From: Rheinheimera mangrovi | GTDB lineage: Bacteria > Pseudomonadota > Gammaproteobacteria > Enterobacterales > Alteromonadaceae | Direction: 5' to 3' | NCBI RefSeq assembly: GCF_003990335.1 | Contig: NZ_CP034683.1 | Span: 4,199,501 to 4,263,500, forward strand | DNA: 64,000 nucleotides | In this document: positions 62,808 to 64,000 of the stretch, one piece after another | Numbering within the stretch: the first letter of the stretch is position 1 | How the letters are laid out: each line of letters begins with the position of its first letter | Position numbers and translations under genes: made by a program | The notes under the pieces: model-generated | What the model was told of the DNA's origin: nothing | Seen by the model: the letters and a program-made list of their open reading frames with translations, nothing else | Databases searched by the model: none

Positions 62808-63683
62808 ATGTCTGTGATGACGGCCCGGTTCTGTATCCTGCTTCTGTCTGTTCTTTTGCTGCTGCCCATTTTCAGTAAGGCACAACCGCAACAAGTGATC
62901 TACTCATGGCCTATGTCGATGTTGGGGGACGCCCGCGGCAGCTATCCGATCGCGTTATTACATCTGGCGGTGGAAAAATCCGGTGCTGATTATCAGTTGG
63001 TTCCCAGTGGTCAGGTGATGAGCCAACACAGAACTTTGCGTCAGTTGGGTTCTAATAATGGCTTAGATGTTGTCTGGACTATGACCTCACCAGAGCGCGA
63101 AAAGGAATTAAGGCCTATCCGGGTGCCCATAGACAGAGGATTAATTGGCTGGCGTTTATTGCTAATTCACAACGATAACGAACAAAAAATTCAGCAACTG
63201 GATGAAAAACAATTGAGAACCAGCCCTTCTGTACAAGGGAGCGATTGGCCAGACTACCCTATTTTAAAAGCCAATCATTTTCGGGTACTTGGCAGTGGTG
63301 ATTTTGACGCTATGTTTAAGATGCTGAGTGCCAAACGTATTGATTATTTCCCCCGCTCAGTCACAGAAATCTGGCCCGAATTGCAGCAAAAAACAGGCAT
63401 GTCGCTAACCGTTGCGCCGAAGTGGGTATTGCATTATCCGGCTGCTTTGTATTTTTTTGTGCAAAAAGACAATATCGAACTGGCCAACGCCATTGAAATT
63501 GGGCTATTGCGCGCCATTGAAGATGGCAGTATGCAGCAGTTGTTTTTACAACATTTCAGCAGCGCCATACAGCAGGCAGATTTAAAAACCAGAACAGTGG
63601 TTCAGTTAAGCAATCCAATTTTACCAGCCGAAACACCGCTAAAAAATAAAGCCCTGTGGTTTGACCCGCAACTGGGATACTAA
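62808..63683 (+). CDS. Orphan periplasmic substrate-binding protein
   Basis: A 291-residue secreted protein. Signal peptide MSVMTARFCILLLSVLLLLP; mature part YSWPMSMLGDARGSYPIALL then a binding-protein fold with VWTMTSPEREKELRPI and AKRIDYFPRSVTEIWPEL. It resembles the amino-acid-binding SBP_bac_3 type seen with GGDEF sensors, but no transporter is adjacent. Start at ATG 62808 with GGAG eight bases upstream. The convergent neighbour is an ANTAR regulator. Confidence 0.75.
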   Translation: MSVMTARFCILLLSVLLLLPIFSKAQPQQVIYSWPMSMLGDARGSYPIALLHLAVEKSGADYQLVPSGQVMSQHRTLRQLGSNNGLDVVWTMTSPEREKELRPIRVPIDRGLIGWRLLLIHNDNEQKIQQLDEKQLRTSPSVQGSDWPDYPILKANHFRVLGSGDFDAMFKMLSAKRIDYFPRSVTEIWPELQQKTGMSLTVAPKWVLHYPAALYFFVQKDNIELANAIEIGLLRAIEDGSMQQLFLQHFSSAIQQADLKTRTVVQLSNPILPAETPLKNKALWFDPQLGY

Positions 63684-63685
63684 AA

Positions 63686-64000
63686 CTAAGTTTTCGCCGG
63701 TACCAGAGCTTTCACTACAGCAGTAGCCACATCAGCAATACGGCATTGTTGTTTCATCGCACTTTGCTGTAACTGACGATAAGCCTGCTCTTCAGTCAGT
63801 TTTTTATACTGCATCAGTAATAACTTAGCGCGGTCTATCAGCTTTTGTTCGCTAATAGCACGACGGGCGTCCGTCAGCTCTGTGTGCATTTGGCGAATAT
63901 GCTGAGCTTGCTCAGACAACAGCTGATAAAAGGACCGGCTCGGTACCTGCAGATTTTGTTCAACCTGTCCCGCAGGCACAATAGAGGCACCGTACAACCC
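63686..64000 (-). CDS. ANTAR-domain response regulator (NasT-like), 5' end outside window
   Basis: The C-terminal ANTAR RNA-binding domain is visible: SEQKLIDRAKLLLMQYKKLT, then EEQAYRQLQQSAMKQQCRI and ADVATAVV. ANTAR proteins bind paired hexaloop RNA hairpins to block transcription termination. The frame stays open to the window edge with no proper start, so a receiver domain probably lies beyond. NasT is the best-known gammaproteobacterial relative, but nitrate genes are not visible here. Confidence 0.82.
   Translation of the reverse strand, partial: GLYGASIVPAGQVEQNLQVPSRSFYQLLSEQAQHIRQMHTELTDARRAISEQKLIDRAKLLLMQYKKLTEEQAYRQLQQSAMKQQCRIADVATAVVKALVPAKT

Noticed and set aside
1..64000. tRNA, rRNA, CRISPR array, prophage or insertion sequence
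   Set aside because: I looked for cloverleaf-like stretches, regular spacer repeats and transposase or integrase motifs and saw none. A tRNAscan or CRISPR-finder run would settle it.

Overview
The window looks like ordinary chromosome of a free-living, motile gammaproteobacterium, most likely a Rheinheimera or Alteromonadales relative. That placement is an inference from protein resemblance (MltC, ProBA, ChaC, SpeA/SpeE, YihG, YbdG, CnoX, IlvIH, YjeH, ArfA, ZapA with a TIGR02449 protein), two TonB-dependent receptors and a large chemotaxis operon. No rRNA, tRNA, CRISPR array, prophage or insertion sequence is visible. Coding density is high and most genes have recognisable chromosomal families.

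Layout. 1-5.4 kb: end of an MltC-like lytic transglycosylase, a Cys-rich DUF1272 protein, a coiled-coil protein, proBA (proline synthesis) and chaC (glutathione turnover). 5.6-8.8 kb: OmpA-type lipoprotein, a repeat-rich gap, an EamA exporter and two unknown envelope proteins. 8.8-11.7 kb: divergent speE and speA (polyamines). 11.7-16 kb: two tandem YihG-type acyltransferases coupled to a YbdG-type mechanosensitive channel, then a METTL25-like methyltransferase. 16.1-19.7 kb: a receiver protein, an FHA membrane protein, a trypsin-like protease and cnoX. 20.3-22.5 kb: ilvIH. 22.7-33.0 kb: a chemotaxis region with two receivers, two MCPs, cheD, an EAL response regulator, cheB, cheR, cheW, cheA and a STAS protein. 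33.3-45.1 kb: a decayed antiporter, an unusual Nramp-family transporter, acetyltransferases, a PuuB-like oxidase, periplasmic binding proteins (one fused to GGDEF), YjeH, a damaged cupin and a dipeptidase. 45.2-49.5 kb: an MHYT hybrid kinase coupled to an HD-GYP response regulator. 49.6-64 kb: S9 peptidase, lipoproteins, zapA, two TonB receptors, arfA, an FrnE-like oxidoreductase, an M14 peptidase, an FKBP, and an ANTAR regulator cut by the window end.

How the genes work together. Cyclic di-GMP recurs: an EAL response regulator in the che operon, a GGDEF periplasmic sensor, an HD-GYP response regulator, an MHYT sensor, and a CheA whose linker carries two motifs that resemble the MshEN c-di-GMP-binding motif. 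The most instructive single locus is arfA, where a rho-independent terminator lies inside the reading frame just before the stop codon, so the normal transcript should lack a stop.

The most striking non-coding structure is a family of about 125-bp intergenic repeats (four long copies and one fragment) built round a conserved hairpin, plus a separate REP/REPIN-like element. I found no clear wholly new defence or biosynthetic system; the best novelty candidates are the CheA linker, the repeat family, and the FHA/protease/CnoX cluster.
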